A DNA stretch of 64,000 nucleotides, from assembly GCA_964016985.1 (NCBI GenBank), contig OZ024836.1:40420803-40484802 (forward strand). The letters are read 5' to 3'. Positions 12,277 through 23,500 of the stretch are shown piece after piece (position 1 is the first letter of the stretch; the number at the start of each line of letters is the position of its first letter). The notes under the pieces are model-generated. The model had not been told where the DNA came from and searched no databases. It saw nothing but the letters and a program-made list of their open reading frames with translations. The stretch is from Anodontia alba. Lineage: Eukaryota > Mollusca > Bivalvia > Lucinida > Lucinidae. The position numbers were made by a program, and so were the translations under genes.

Positions 12277-12450
12277 GATGCGTAATGCACGAAAAGGGCC
12301 CTTATGCAATTTGCCGACAATGCAGGCTCAGATCAGCCTGCGCATACGCATATATGAGAATACTCAGATCAGACTGCATGGATGCGCGTGCTGATCTGGA
12401 CCTACATTGTCTGAAAATTGTATAGGGGCCTTTTTTGTGTGTTGTGCATC
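12277..12450 (+). mobile_element. Palindromic MITE, one copy
   Basis: Ends GATGCGTAATGCACGAAAAG and GTGTGTTGTGCATC; inner GGCTCAGATCAGCCTGCGCA and TGCGCGTGCTGATCTGG. Confidence 0.7.
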
Positions 12451-12515
12451 AAATTTAAATCTAGAACACATTCTTCCCAAGGCATTAAATACATAGTTCT
12501 AGATAGAATCAGGTA

Positions 12516-12631
12516 AATATTTTTCTTACTTCTAAAAACTTATGAACTGTAGGTACTCATTAGCAGCACCTTGCTGAGGTGCTTCTAATGAGTACCCGTA
12601 ACATATGTTTTTTGTGAAGAAATAAGAAAAT
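12516..12631 (+). mobile_element. Palindromic element family C
   Basis: Arms meet at AGCACCTTGCTGAGGTGCT; outer arm TTTCTTACTTC and GAAGAAATAAGAAAA. Confidence 0.75.
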
Positions 12632-12786
12632 TATTACTATTGTTTGGTTAAGAAATAAAGTGTCTTATCGAGAGCTATGCATATGTAGAGAAGAAAAGGC
12701 CCTGATGTCCCTGCATGTCTTCACAGTTGGATCAAAGCCTTTGTTGTTGGCTTATAGAAACACTGGATACCATAGGAACATGTACA

Positions 12787-13013
12787 TTAACCCATTTTAG
12801 ACTACATAAACTCCTTACACTATATGTTGGAGGAGCTGAATTCCAATTTTAGGTATGTCAGGCTATGCGATTTAGATATTACTAGAGAAAAATGGCTGAA
12901 CTATTCGCAAACAGTGGAGACCCTGATCATTTGCCACATTCTGTGGTGTCTGATCTCGGTCTGCACTGTTTGCCAATTACCCTTTTGGAAGTCTTCAGAT
13001 TAAAGTGGGTTAT
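12787..13013 (+). mobile_element. MITE family G
   Basis: TTAACCCATTTTAGACTAC to TTAAAGTGGGTTA; centre GCAAACAGTGGAGACCCTGA and GGTCTGCACTGTTTGCC. Confidence 0.75.
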
Positions 13014-13045
13014 TTTGGCAAACGTGGATTAAAACAATAGTCTTG

Positions 13046-13245
13046 ACACTTGTCATGCTGAATAAATTAAGATGCCATGCCCATTTCTAATTATCAGCCA
13101 ATCAGATTACTTGATCTAGATTGTTGATATAAATTCACATACTGAATGACAAAAAGTGCAGATCCAGATGTTGGCTTCTTCATGATCTGGATCTATACTG
13201 TTTGCAAAGGCAGGGCATATCTGGGTTCAGCAGGACAAAGGTTAA
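13046..13245 (+). mobile_element. MITE family B
   Basis: ACACTTGTCATGCTGAATAA to GTTCAGCAGGACAAAGGTT, 480 bp downstream of the NWD-like stop codon. Confidence 0.75.
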
Positions 13246-13439
13246 ATGGAAAAAGTACAAGCTGGATACATTTTTCATACACTTTTATGTGAATTGAGCA
13301 AACAGACTCTATGACAGATTCTATAACAATTACCCTTGCAAAACAACCTTTACTTGGCATGAAATGAAATGGCACTTAGTGGAGACCCAGGGCAACCAGC
13401 CATCTTTGCAGTATAATGTGTGTTTTTACTGTCTACTAC

Positions 13440-13592
13440 TATATTACAAAAGAACTTCTCTATAACACAGTTCATTATAGCAGAGTTTTGGACATAACTC
13501 AGTTTAAGACAGACCCCCAAAATGTTGTATCCAAACAAAAATGTATAAATTATACAGAAAAATGACCAATTAAAATGTATAGATCAGAGGGC
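13440..13592 (+). repeat. Family J relative, partial
   Basis: CTTCTCTATAACACAGTTCA, ATCCAAACAAAAATGTATAA, AAAAATGACCAATTAAAATG. Lies between 130 and 280 bases past the NWD-like stop. Confidence 0.55.
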
Positions 13593-13722
13593 ATTAAACT
13601 TTCCCACCTTAGGTATTGCTTCAAGTAAAAGAACAATATAAAATTCCCTAACTGCACAATGTTACTAGACTACACCATACTCCTTTTTTTTCATGTTGCA
13701 GATCATACTCACTTGGAATTCT
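13593..13722 (-). other. 3' flank of the NWD-like gene
   Basis: No AATAAA on the minus strand in this stretch. A donor-like AAGTGAGTAT lies 10 bases past the stop, so a 3' UTR intron is possible. Confidence 0.4.
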
Positions 13723-16700
13723 TCACAAAATTTCACAAGCCTTGGAAGGTTTTCTCGTAGTACTAGCAGATACCTGAGACTCACTATTCTGTGGTTTTAA
13801 TGTCCTCAGAACACTCTCCCTCACTTGTAAAACCTTTTTCTTTGAGCGACTGATAATGTTTGCAAAACCTGAGGTATGTCCATCTTCAACTATCTGAAGC
13901 ATCATGATGCGTCCGTCTTCACAGCCAATCAGAATTATTTTCTTTGGTGTCACTGCAATGTTCATTGGCATGTTGTGAATGGGACATACACTGAGCAGTG
14001 ACTGGGTCTTAATATCCCCAACTTTCAGCAGATTGTGGCTCAAATGTAACCAGACAGCGTACTTTTCATCACTTGTTACCTTTGGACCTGTTCTTAGGCT
14101 TGGAATAAGTTCATGATAATCACCTGCAGAATCAAACTGAAAGCATCTTTTCCCTTTGACAACATCATAAATAACTCTGTTTTTATCTATTCCATAGCGT
14201 CCAATCAATCCCATAAAGAGCACACTTGATGGTGGATCTCTGCATGATGAGATAACTTCCCCTGTTTCTATTTTTACCACAACTAATTCCCATGATTCTC
14301 TGCCACTATCATCTACATGGATACGCTGTCCCACGAAACAGTCACTGTCTGGTGTTAATAGCTGGATCAGTTTTGGGTTCATTTTATCATATTCTCCTAC
14401 TAAACTGCCATCTTTAACATGGAATGCCTTTGCATAAATTTTAACATCTGGTGTAGCTTGCTCTTCCACACCAACCAAACAGTACTCATCATTCCTTGCA
14501 AAGAACGCCTGCATCAGATTAAATCTGGAAAGTTTTACTGCAATTCCAGTCGGATCGCCTTTAGGAACGTGGTAGAAGCTTAAGGTGTGTTCACCAGTAA
14601 ATTCATTTTCTGTTAGAATTCCCATATTTTCAGAGTGTTCTCCAAGAAAATAACCCTTCAGGTTCAAAGTTGACACAGGGATAGTCTTCACAAGTTGCCC
14701 ACTATGTGTGTCCCATATCTTTAATGCCTCATCTGAATGATATTCCCGTAACACAGCATATTTTCCATCTTGTGTCAGTTCTGGGATCATTGACTCATAA
14801 CCCTCAGAAATATTGCACCGAATGATCCCTTGTTCAATATCTATGACAATCAATTCATCCGGTGTCATACTTCGTACAACAGCCATTGTACCAGCTCTGT
14901 TGACAGTCAAATACCTTGCTGAATCATTCATAGAAAGGGGCGCAAATTCCCGGACTTTGCTCAGCATGGTGGAAAATTTCCAAGTCATAACAGAATTGTT
15001 TCTCCTTGAGGCATGTGTAACATATTCTCCTGATGGTGACAGCATCATCTTCTTTATTTGACTTTTTGTTGCTTTGATGGTATGAATCAGTTTACCTGTC
15101 ACAGCATCCCACAGAATGAAATAACCAGTATAGGCAGCCAGTACTGTTTTTTTATCAGATGTTAACAAGCCTTGGAAATCAACAACACGATAACGGGGTT
15201 TAACACTATCAGGAATAAATAGTTCAAGCTTTTTCTTATTGCTTTTTAGATCCCAAAGTATAAACCCTTCCATTGTTGTGAGGAGACAAACATCGTCAAT
15301 GATCTGACAATCTTGGATTTTTTCCTTTGTGAATTTAGACAGATCAAGTTTGCAAACTGTTTTTCCAACTTGTTTATTATGATCAAAGGAAACAATTTGT
15401 ACAACAGGATTATTCTGATACACAATGCCACCCAGCTGTCCATCAGAGCTTTTGCTAATAGACTTTGGAATCTCACTACATTCAACACTATGAACAAGTT
15501 CATACTTGGTAAGGTCATAGATTTCATATGAGGTAGAGTTTTTCTCATGGAAAAGAACCGACGAGTCATCTGCCAATAACTCCATCTGTGTCGGTTTTAG
15601 ATCAAACTCATGCAATATTTTTCCAGTTTCCTTGTCATAAATATCTGCTGCTTGGTTTATAGCCAATACAAGTATAATATCATTGGTTATTTCGAATCTT
15701 AAATCATCATTGAATCCCAACTTTGGGTACTTTTTCTCTAAGCTGAAGCTTCTTTCTAGAGCACCAGTATTAATGTCTACAAGAAACACAGGATTGTCCT
15801 TCATTTGATTTGTCACACCACAAATAAGAATGTCTTTACCTGAAGCTTTAATCATAACATTGACATTTTCATTATTTTGTGTCACAAGGGCTGTTGATGT
15901 CTCCAATTCTCCTGTAGATAAATCCCATATAATCACTTCACTGTCACTGGACAAAACTGCCAAATGTTCTGAGTCGTTTGAAACAGCTATCATCTCTGGA
16001 TTGACTGGTACCCTGGGATGTTCTAATGTATACATCAAAGCCTCACTTGGAATATTGAAACAGTGCTGATAGGGAACCAGACAAAGGGATTTTCCAGATG
16101 CAGCCATGGATTCCTCAAGCAGTTTCATCTCTTCAGCGTCCATTTTTGCCTGCAAAAGTGCCAGATATCTGCCAGAAATTTCAACAGCCAAGGATTCAGG
16201 GAATTTTTTCAGGGTGGAAAGAGCTGCTTTGATAGCCTTGTGTAGGACACTTTCTCGTTCACCAAACAGATGGTAGTCCAACAGAATTTGTTGAATAGAG
16301 GTTGCATTCAACTTGTTTTGAAGCCATTGATAATTCAGTAGGCAAAGTGCTCTTAGTTCTTTCTGTCTGTTTGATTTATAAAGGTGGTATGGTAGCTTAC
16401 TGAGTTTTCTTTTATTGTAACGAATGTTTTTCCCATCAGCATCTTGTGAAAATATCATTGGTTGTGCGGCTACTCTTCTGTCAGCCTCACTATCAGGAGA
16501 ACTTGCTTCTACCCTCTTCATCTGCTCCATTGTGTATTTGAATGGTTTCTTCACACTATACCATTTTCCAAGGTAGTAATCAGCCATGAGTGAATGGATT
16601 TCACACTTAAATGTTGCATCTGACAGGTATCGTTTCTTAGCAGTTTCAATAAACTGCCTATGATACCAGAAGAACACTCGTACCTCATCAACTTCCTTGT

Positions 16701-17541
16701 CAACAAGATATTGTGAAATGTCATGCCTGATACGTACCCAAAGCAGGGGCGGGATCCTTCGTAGTGGGGGAATATGGATCTGATATACACTTGTCAATAC
16801 CACATCATCCAAAGATAATAAATCTTCCAACTCTGTTTCACTTATACCCGTTCCTGAAGCAGTGACATAGGCTAGGGCACGAGATACAAGTATTGTACCA
16901 TGTTTCTTTTCAAGCAGAAGAAACAACCGATCTATACTCTGCTGTACTGTGTATGCTAAACTGTACTCTGACACAGGTGTGTATGACCGCCATCCTTTGA
17001 CCTGATCATATATTAGTTTAACATATAGGGGAAGGGTACATTTTTCAAAGGCTGTTTCAACCAATTCAATCTGTTCAGAAGTGAGTGTCCTGTTTTCACG
17101 CTGAAGCCAGGATTTTAGCACTTGAGTGCTGAGTTCAGAGCTAAACACGGGAACTGTTACAAAACTGCTGGACAAAAAAATAAGCCGAAGTGTTCCAATA
17201 AGGCCAGTAGCCTCTGTATATGTAGAAACAATGAAACGAACATTTGGTGGTAATTTTCGTGGCAACCAGTTTAACTTGTAAGCATTATTTTCACTAGATA
17301 GTTGATCCAATGAATCTAATAAAATAATCATTGGTGTTTCAACAGTTGCCAACTTTAGCTGATGAACAAAATAGTCCTTCAATTCATCGAAATCTTCTGG
17401 AACACTTTTCCTGTCTTTCCCATAGCAGACAGCAATCTGAACACACAAACTCCGCAAGAGGCGCCAAAGGTTGCTGCTGTCCGGTGATGTGCCAAGAAAT
17501 CTGAGGATCACTACTGGTTTCTTCTTCAAGATATTCCGAGT
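13723..17541 (-). CDS. NWD-like gene, coding exon 9 (NACHT remainder, WD repeats, stop)
   Basis: One 3819-nt exon encoding residues 407-1678. It opens TRNILKKKPVVILRFLGTS after acceptor TTTCTTTAAG. Walker B is MIILLDSLDQ; FIVSTYTE is a sensor-like strand. Residues about 620-720 form the winged-helix region with FFWYHRQFIE. WD-like repeats then fill about 915-1635. Packing all the repeats into one long exon after eight short ones is unusual. The stop TGA at 13725-13723 is followed 10 bases later by a strong donor-like AA|GTGAGT. Confidence 0.95.
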   Translation of the reverse strand, partial: TRNILKKKPVVILRFLGTSPDSSNLWRLLRSLCVQIAVCYGKDRKSVPEDFDELKDYFVHQLKLATVETPMIILLDSLDQLSSENNAYKLNWLPRKLPPNVRFIVSTYTEATGLIGTLRLIFLSSSFVTVPVFSSELSTQVLKSWLQRENRTLTSEQIELVETAFEKCTLPLYVKLIYDQVKGWRSYTPVSEYSLAYTVQQSIDRLFLLLEKKHGTILVSRALAYVTASGTGISETELEDLLSLDDVVLTSVYQIHIPPLRRIPPLLWVRIRHDISQYLVDKEVDEVRVFFWYHRQFIETAKKRYLSDATFKCEIHSLMADYYLGKWYSVKKPFKYTMEQMKRVEASSPDSEADRRVAAQPMIFSQDADGKNIRYNKRKLSKLPYHLYKSNRQKELRALCLLNYQWLQNKLNATSIQQILLDYHLFGERESVLHKAIKAALSTLKKFPESLAVEISGRYLALLQAKMDAEEMKLLEESMAASGKSLCLVPYQHCFNIPSEALMYTLEHPRVPVNPEMIAVSNDSEHLAVLSSDSEVIIWDLSTGELETSTALVTQNNENVNVMIKASGKDILICGVTNQMKDNPVFLVDINTGALERSFSLEKKYPKLGFNDDLRFEITNDIILVLAINQAADIYDKETGKILHEFDLKPTQMELLADDSSVLFHEKNSTSYEIYDLTKYELVHSVECSEIPKSISKSSDGQLGGIVYQNNPVVQIVSFDHNKQVGKTVCKLDLSKFTKEKIQDCQIIDDVCLLTTMEGFILWDLKSNKKKLELFIPDSVKPRYRVVDFQGLLTSDKKTVLAAYTGYFILWDAVTGKLIHTIKATKSQIKKMMLSPSGEYVTHASRRNNSVMTWKFSTMLSKVREFAPLSMNDSARYLTVNRAGTMAVVRSMTPDELIVIDIEQGIIRCNISEGYESMIPELTQDGKYAVLREYHSDEALKIWDTHSGQLVKTIPVSTLNLKGYFLGEHSENMGILTENEFTGEHTLSFYHVPKGDPTGIAVKLSRFNLMQAFFARNDEYCLVGVEEQATPDVKIYAKAFHVKDGSLVGEYDKMNPKLIQLLTPDSDCFVGQRIHVDDSGRESWELVVVKIETGEVISSCRDPPSSVLFMGLIGRYGIDKNRVIYDVVKGKRCFQFDSAGDYHELIPSLRTGPKVTSDEKYAVWLHLSHNLLKVGDIKTQSLLSVCPIHNMPMNIAVTPKKIILIGCEDGRIMMLQIVEDGHTSGFANIISRSKKKVLQVRESVLRTLKPQNSESQVSASTTRKPSKACEIL

Positions 17542-20500
17542 CTTAAAGAAAAGAAAAAAAGAACTACATAAGCTGTGTCAAGCAAACATTAGGCTTAAAC
17601 AGACTGGACATGCTTGGTAGATTTGCCTTCATTTTTTAAAAGGGAGATAATTTTTGTGACTTCCTGTTTGCTTTTCAGAACACCAATCCCTATCTGAAAG
17701 GATGCTCTAAAATGAAAGAATTTTCTTTCATTTTAGAGTAGACCTCTTTTCAGAAGGGAGGCAAAAACTATTTTGACAGAGTTGTCTCCCTTGATTGTGT
17801 ATCCATTCACCTTAAGTGAAAAGGCAACACCATAGCTCTTGATAAGGTGATATTTTTCAACCAAAAAGCAAGGATGGAAATTAAAAGGAGTGTGGTAGCC
17901 TGGTAGACTATGACCACTAAAATTTGATGCTGGCCCCTAACTTTTGTAAGAAAATGTCCATTGCCATTATGTTAAAGTCACAAAAATGACAATCTGGGCC
18001 CCATCCTCACTCAACCCCGACAAAAATAATTAAAATTTCACCCAGAAAAAGTAATATTTTTCTTATTTCTCCATAAAAACATATGTTGTCGGTATATATT
18101 AGAAGGCTTCACTGAGATACCTCTAATGATTATCCACAACACCTGTTTTCACGGAGGAATAAGAAAAGTCCCTATTTCCCCCCAAAAAAATATTTGTTGT
18201 GGGTAGTCATTAGAAAGGACTCATAGAGGCATTGGAATTATTAACCAGAAACATTTTCATGGAGAAATGAGAAAAAATATCATTTCTCCACAAAAATAAA
18301 TGTTGTGGGTATTCATTAGAAGGGTCTCTCTGAGACCCTTCTACTGAATATCCACAATATATACTTTCATGGGAAAAAACTATTATAATGTACTTGCATA
18401 TGTAACGCAACGTCTGATTGGTAAAGGTCAAAAAATTGTGATGGTATATTCTGCCATATACTATCAGAAATCCAACATCATCACGTAACATCGCTTCTCA
18501 TTGGCTGGCATTTGGTTTTACGCAGCTCACAGCACTTGTCGCTTTGTGCAAATAGTATATTTTTTCAACAGAAAAAATGAATAAATGCATGAGAATGGGG
18601 ATAACTGCATTCAAATTTGTCATTTGGGGAGGTAAATCGGTGGTTTTACGGTCACAAATTACGTTTTACGGCTCTGCTGACGTGTCACCATAAAACGAAA
18701 TGTCCGACCATAAAACCGCCGATTTACCTCCCCAAATGACAAATTTGAATGCAGTTGTCCCCTAAATTACCTTAATATCCCTCTTCTCTAGAGCTATGAT
18801 CACACATAATTAATATGTTTGAAATTGAAAACACACTGACAAACTAGGAATATGTAAGAAAATTTTATCAAAATCTGATAAAAAAATAAAGCAAAATATT
18901 CCAAACTCCAAATTAACAAAATATTGTCAAGGGCAATGCCATTTTTTTATGAATTTCAAGAGATATCAATGTACATTAACCCATTGTAGACTGAATAGAC
19001 TTTCCCACACAATATATTGGAAGAGTCCAATTTCAATTTTAGGTATGTCCGTCTATGAGATCTACATATTCCTGGAGAAAAATGTCTAAACTATTTGCAA
19101 ACAGTGGAGACCTTGATTAGATGCTGCATTCTACGGTGTCTGATTTGGGTCTGCACTGTTTGCCAATTACCCTTTTACGGGTCGGGTCTCCTGACTACAA
19201 TGGGTTAAAACTGTGTTGGCTTAAAAAATGTATTATATTTTTTTTTTTTTTTTGGATTTGGGTTTTACAGCCCTTTCAAGAATATTTCACTTATATTGGG
19301 CCGATCATTCATCAAAGGTGGGCAAAAACCGGAGAACCTGGATAAAAAACAACTTGACCATCTGTAAGTAGAACTTGGCTTTCCCATGTGACCCAAGTGA
19401 GGCTCGAACCATAGCAGTAACAAATCTAATGGATTAAGAGTCAGCTCTCTTATCCACTAGGCTATGGGGGTATTATAAAAATATCATATAAGCCAGTGGC
19501 CATTTAAGACCGATGCATACTGTTGTAGCCAAAACCATGTTGTAACAATGTGGGTTATAAAGAGTTTTCGATGAATAAAGCGTACTTGAGTCACTTGGTA
19601 GATAGTCTGCCATTTTTACAAGGTGGTAGACAACTTTAGTGACTGCCTCTTTGCTTTCCTGCACAACAATCCTCTTCTGAAAAGGGGTCTACTCTAAATG
19701 GAAAGAATTTACTCCAAAGCCAAGGGGAGCAAATTTTTTCCTTTCAAAGTAGACACCTTTTCAGAAAGAAGGCAAAATAATTTTGACTCAATTACCTCCC
19801 CTGGAAGTGTATCCATTTTCCTAAAACATAAACTTCATTTTGACAGAAAAAACATGTAGTTTTCATGAAAATTGAATGTCCGTACATACTGAGGTAAATC
19901 AATGCTGTATATACCGTATTCGATCTAATTACCCCACATATCCCTATAAGAGCACAGTCAAGAAATTCCGTAGTCTTCAGATTACAGCCAGTGTACTTTT
20001 TCTTTACTTCTTTATAAAGGCATATGTTGTGGATACTCATTTGAATTGCATCGACTTGTAGATGCAATTCAAATGAGTACCCACAACATATGCCTTTATA
20101 AAGAAAATCAGAAAAAAGAAACAAAAACAAAAACAAAAAACCGCATAATCAGCATCAAATACATCCTTTTCTGATCTTTTTTATAGAGTATCCTTGGTAG
20201 GTAGATACATATTTCACCACAAATGAGTGTTCCAAGCAATTTTGAAATACCTAAGCGCACAGTGCGGTAATTAGGTCGAATATGGTATTACTTACTTTGA
20301 TTTTGCATATTTGATTAAGGTTTTTTGGCATCATTTCATTTTAAACCCCAAGATATCAAACCTAACTCTTCAAACTTTATCAACCTATTTTAATCTGAAC
20401 ACCCACAAAGGGTAACTGGCAAACAGTTCAGACCCAGATGAGATCAGATGCCACAGAATGCGGTATCTTATCTGGGTCTCCACTGTTTGCAAATAGTTTA

Positions 20501-23500
20501 GCCTGTTTTCTCTAGGAATATCTAAACCAGAGTTTCCTAGGAAACCAGCATTCTACCATTTAATTTCTATTATTTAAAAGGTGTGGCAAGTGAAGAGAAG
20601 AGATTGATTTGAGACAAATGAAGAGAAGAGATTGATTTGATACTAAACATAGCTATATTGACATCCTTCCATTCCTGCAATTCTCTGTCCCATTCTACCC
20701 TACCCTACCAAGCTAGGATAGTCCAGGATAGATGGGTAGGGTAGGGTAGGGTAAGGATAGGTAGGATAGGGGTGCAGTTGGGGTGGGGGCAGACTATTTA
20801 CAGGAAATGATGTCATTTTTTAATTCACATGTCTTATTTTTTTCTGAAAAATAAAGATATTTCAAAGTGTTGTCTGGTGTATTGTGATTAGCACTTTTAG
20901 GGTTAAACCCTAAATCTTTTTACATTACCATTTTAGCTGTCTGTGCAATAATTGAAGTTTTCCCGCAACCTGACTGCCCAAACAGAACAAGTGGCTCCCC
21001 CGTCTCGGCTTGAAGATAATTGGCTATCTCATGAAGTATTTCTTCACGACCATGAAATAACAAACATCGCTCCATTGCCATTGTTGAGTGCTGTAGTACC
21101 TAAGAACAAACATGAAATGCTGTAATATGGCAGATTTCAATACTGAATCATACATATATACACAGAAAATTTTCTTAATACGTACATGTATTTGAACAGC
21201 AAAATCTTATTTTCAAACGAAAAAAGTAGGGAGACTTCTTTGAAGGAAGTAACCAATGCTGCATAGAGAAGCAATTTTAATTGGAATCCTCTGCTAAACT
21301 TCTATGTAAAAAATAACCACTACTTACTTTTATCTAAGTAAAATGTGACCCCCACCCAGCGGGCACATAATGTTGAAATGTCAATTCAATGTTGATTCAA
21401 CATCAAGTTCTTGAATTAATGTTGAAACGACGTTCTTTCAAAGTTGTGTGTCTGTTGGGCAGTTACTTCTATGTAAAAAGTGACCTCTACTTACTTCTAT
21501 GTAAAGATCATCTTGTATCAATTTCTTTTCTTTGTGTACAGCTTTCTCGATGAGATTGACCACACTGATATAAAATGACTCTTTGAATGCCTCAAGATAG
21601 GCCTTGTGGTCGAGGCGGTTTATACCCTCCTTTTCACTCCATCTCACAAAATTTCTGAAAATAAAATTGCTGAAAGTGAATACCGTATTCAACCTGATTA
21701 CTGCACATGGTCCTATAAGGGCACAGTCAAGCAATTTAGTATTCAGGTTACAGCCAGTGTAGTTTTGTCTACTTTATAAAAACAAATGTTGGTGGTACTC
21801 ATTTGCATTGCCTTGACAAGTCAAGGCAATTCAAATGAGTACCAACAACATATGCTTTCAAAAGAAAGACAGAAAAATATTGCACAAGTATCATTAAATA
21901 CGCACTCATGAAGTTCTCTATTGATCTTTCTTTAAAGTGTACCCGTATATTTTTAATACAAGTTTTTCCAGTGAGTTTTGAAAAAAAAAAAAAAACAACA
22001 ACAAAACTTCAGCACGGTAATTTGGGTGAATACGGTACATTCAAACCTGTGTTAAGCAAACAACCAAGGGAAACACAAAATGGGGTTACTAAAAACAGGT
22101 GCTAGCTAAATATAGGTAAAGTTATATTTATGAGAATTTTAAGGGCTCTTAGAAATATGACCTTTGAATAGAGATAATAGCTTAATACAGGTGTTCCTTA
22201 AGACAGGTTTGCCTGTAAAATCAAATGACATGTCTTCAGCATGACCTCTCTTTAGCATTTTCAAACTGAACCAATTTGGGATCATTCATATGCCTGTGTT
22301 TTCATTTATTTTGCCAGCTGAGATTGATTTCTTAAATTAAGGCAATAAGAGCATTGTTATTTGCTGAAATTGTAAGGAAATACTATTGTTTTAATATTTC
22401 ATTGTCATCACTCATTGCAAGAAATTTATTGTAGTTAAAAAAAATTATATTTTGTTCATATCCCAGTGATCGGACCTATCTATACAAATTAGGGGAGAAC
22501 TCTGGGTTGCTCTATTTATGTATGTCTGTCAGACCTGTCTGAACATCTCTTTAAAAACTATACAATCTGACTGACTGTTTTTTGCACAATTTCTGAAATT
22601 ACAGGACTGCTGGACTAAAGTCAAAACATGCCCCTACCACACTAGGTTCATCATTTGAACAAATTTGGTTGATCTCCCATTCCCAATGCTTTATACCAAG
22701 ATTCAGCCTTAAAACTTTCTTGGTTCTGGAGAATAAGAGTATTATTTTCTAACCTGGTTATGTTGAAACTGTCTAACTTCTGTGATAGTTTTTCATCCCT
22801 GAGTTGAGAAAGAATAACCTGAGCCTCTGAGTCAATCATCTGTGAGTCCGCAGATAACATGTCGATAAATCTCCAAGCCTTGCTGTGATCCAGATGATCA
22901 GTTATATCTTCGATGATTCGAACAAAACATAAGCAATGATCTGCCACATTTTCATGGAGTTTTAGAATTCCATTGAAAATTTCACCTTCTGTCACTGAAA
23001 TACACAGGCGTATGTTTTACAACACACAGTACAATAAATGCTCTAAGTTGGAACAGAATCCATAATAACAATGAAACCTAAACATTACATTTCCTCTGAC
23101 ACCAGTGAAACAAAGAGCACTAATTTTGCAAAGCAAGACAATTCATGTGCCTCAATCTTTAAAATTAATAATTTCCCCACAAAAAATCTTCAGTTTTGTG
23201 TTTGAAATTAACTCTTGTCCTGCTGAACCCGGATATACCCTGCCTTTGCAAACAGTGTAGATCCAGATCAGTTGGCTTCTGAAGAAGCCAACTGATCTGG
23301 ATCTGCACTGTTTGCCATTCAGTATTTGAATTTGTATCAACAACTTGGATCAGGTAATCTGATTGGCTGAAAATTAGGAGTGGGCGTACCATCTTAATTT
23401 ATTCATATATTTTATATATCTGTCTGAATAGTCACACTTTAAGCATCAATCATATCTGCAGCAGACATTTTGAAATTTAAAAAAAAATCTGAGAAAACAG

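Noticed and set aside
20696..20780. Internal telomere repeat
   Set aside because: Unit is GGGTA or GGATAGGTA, not TTAGGG, and it is short.
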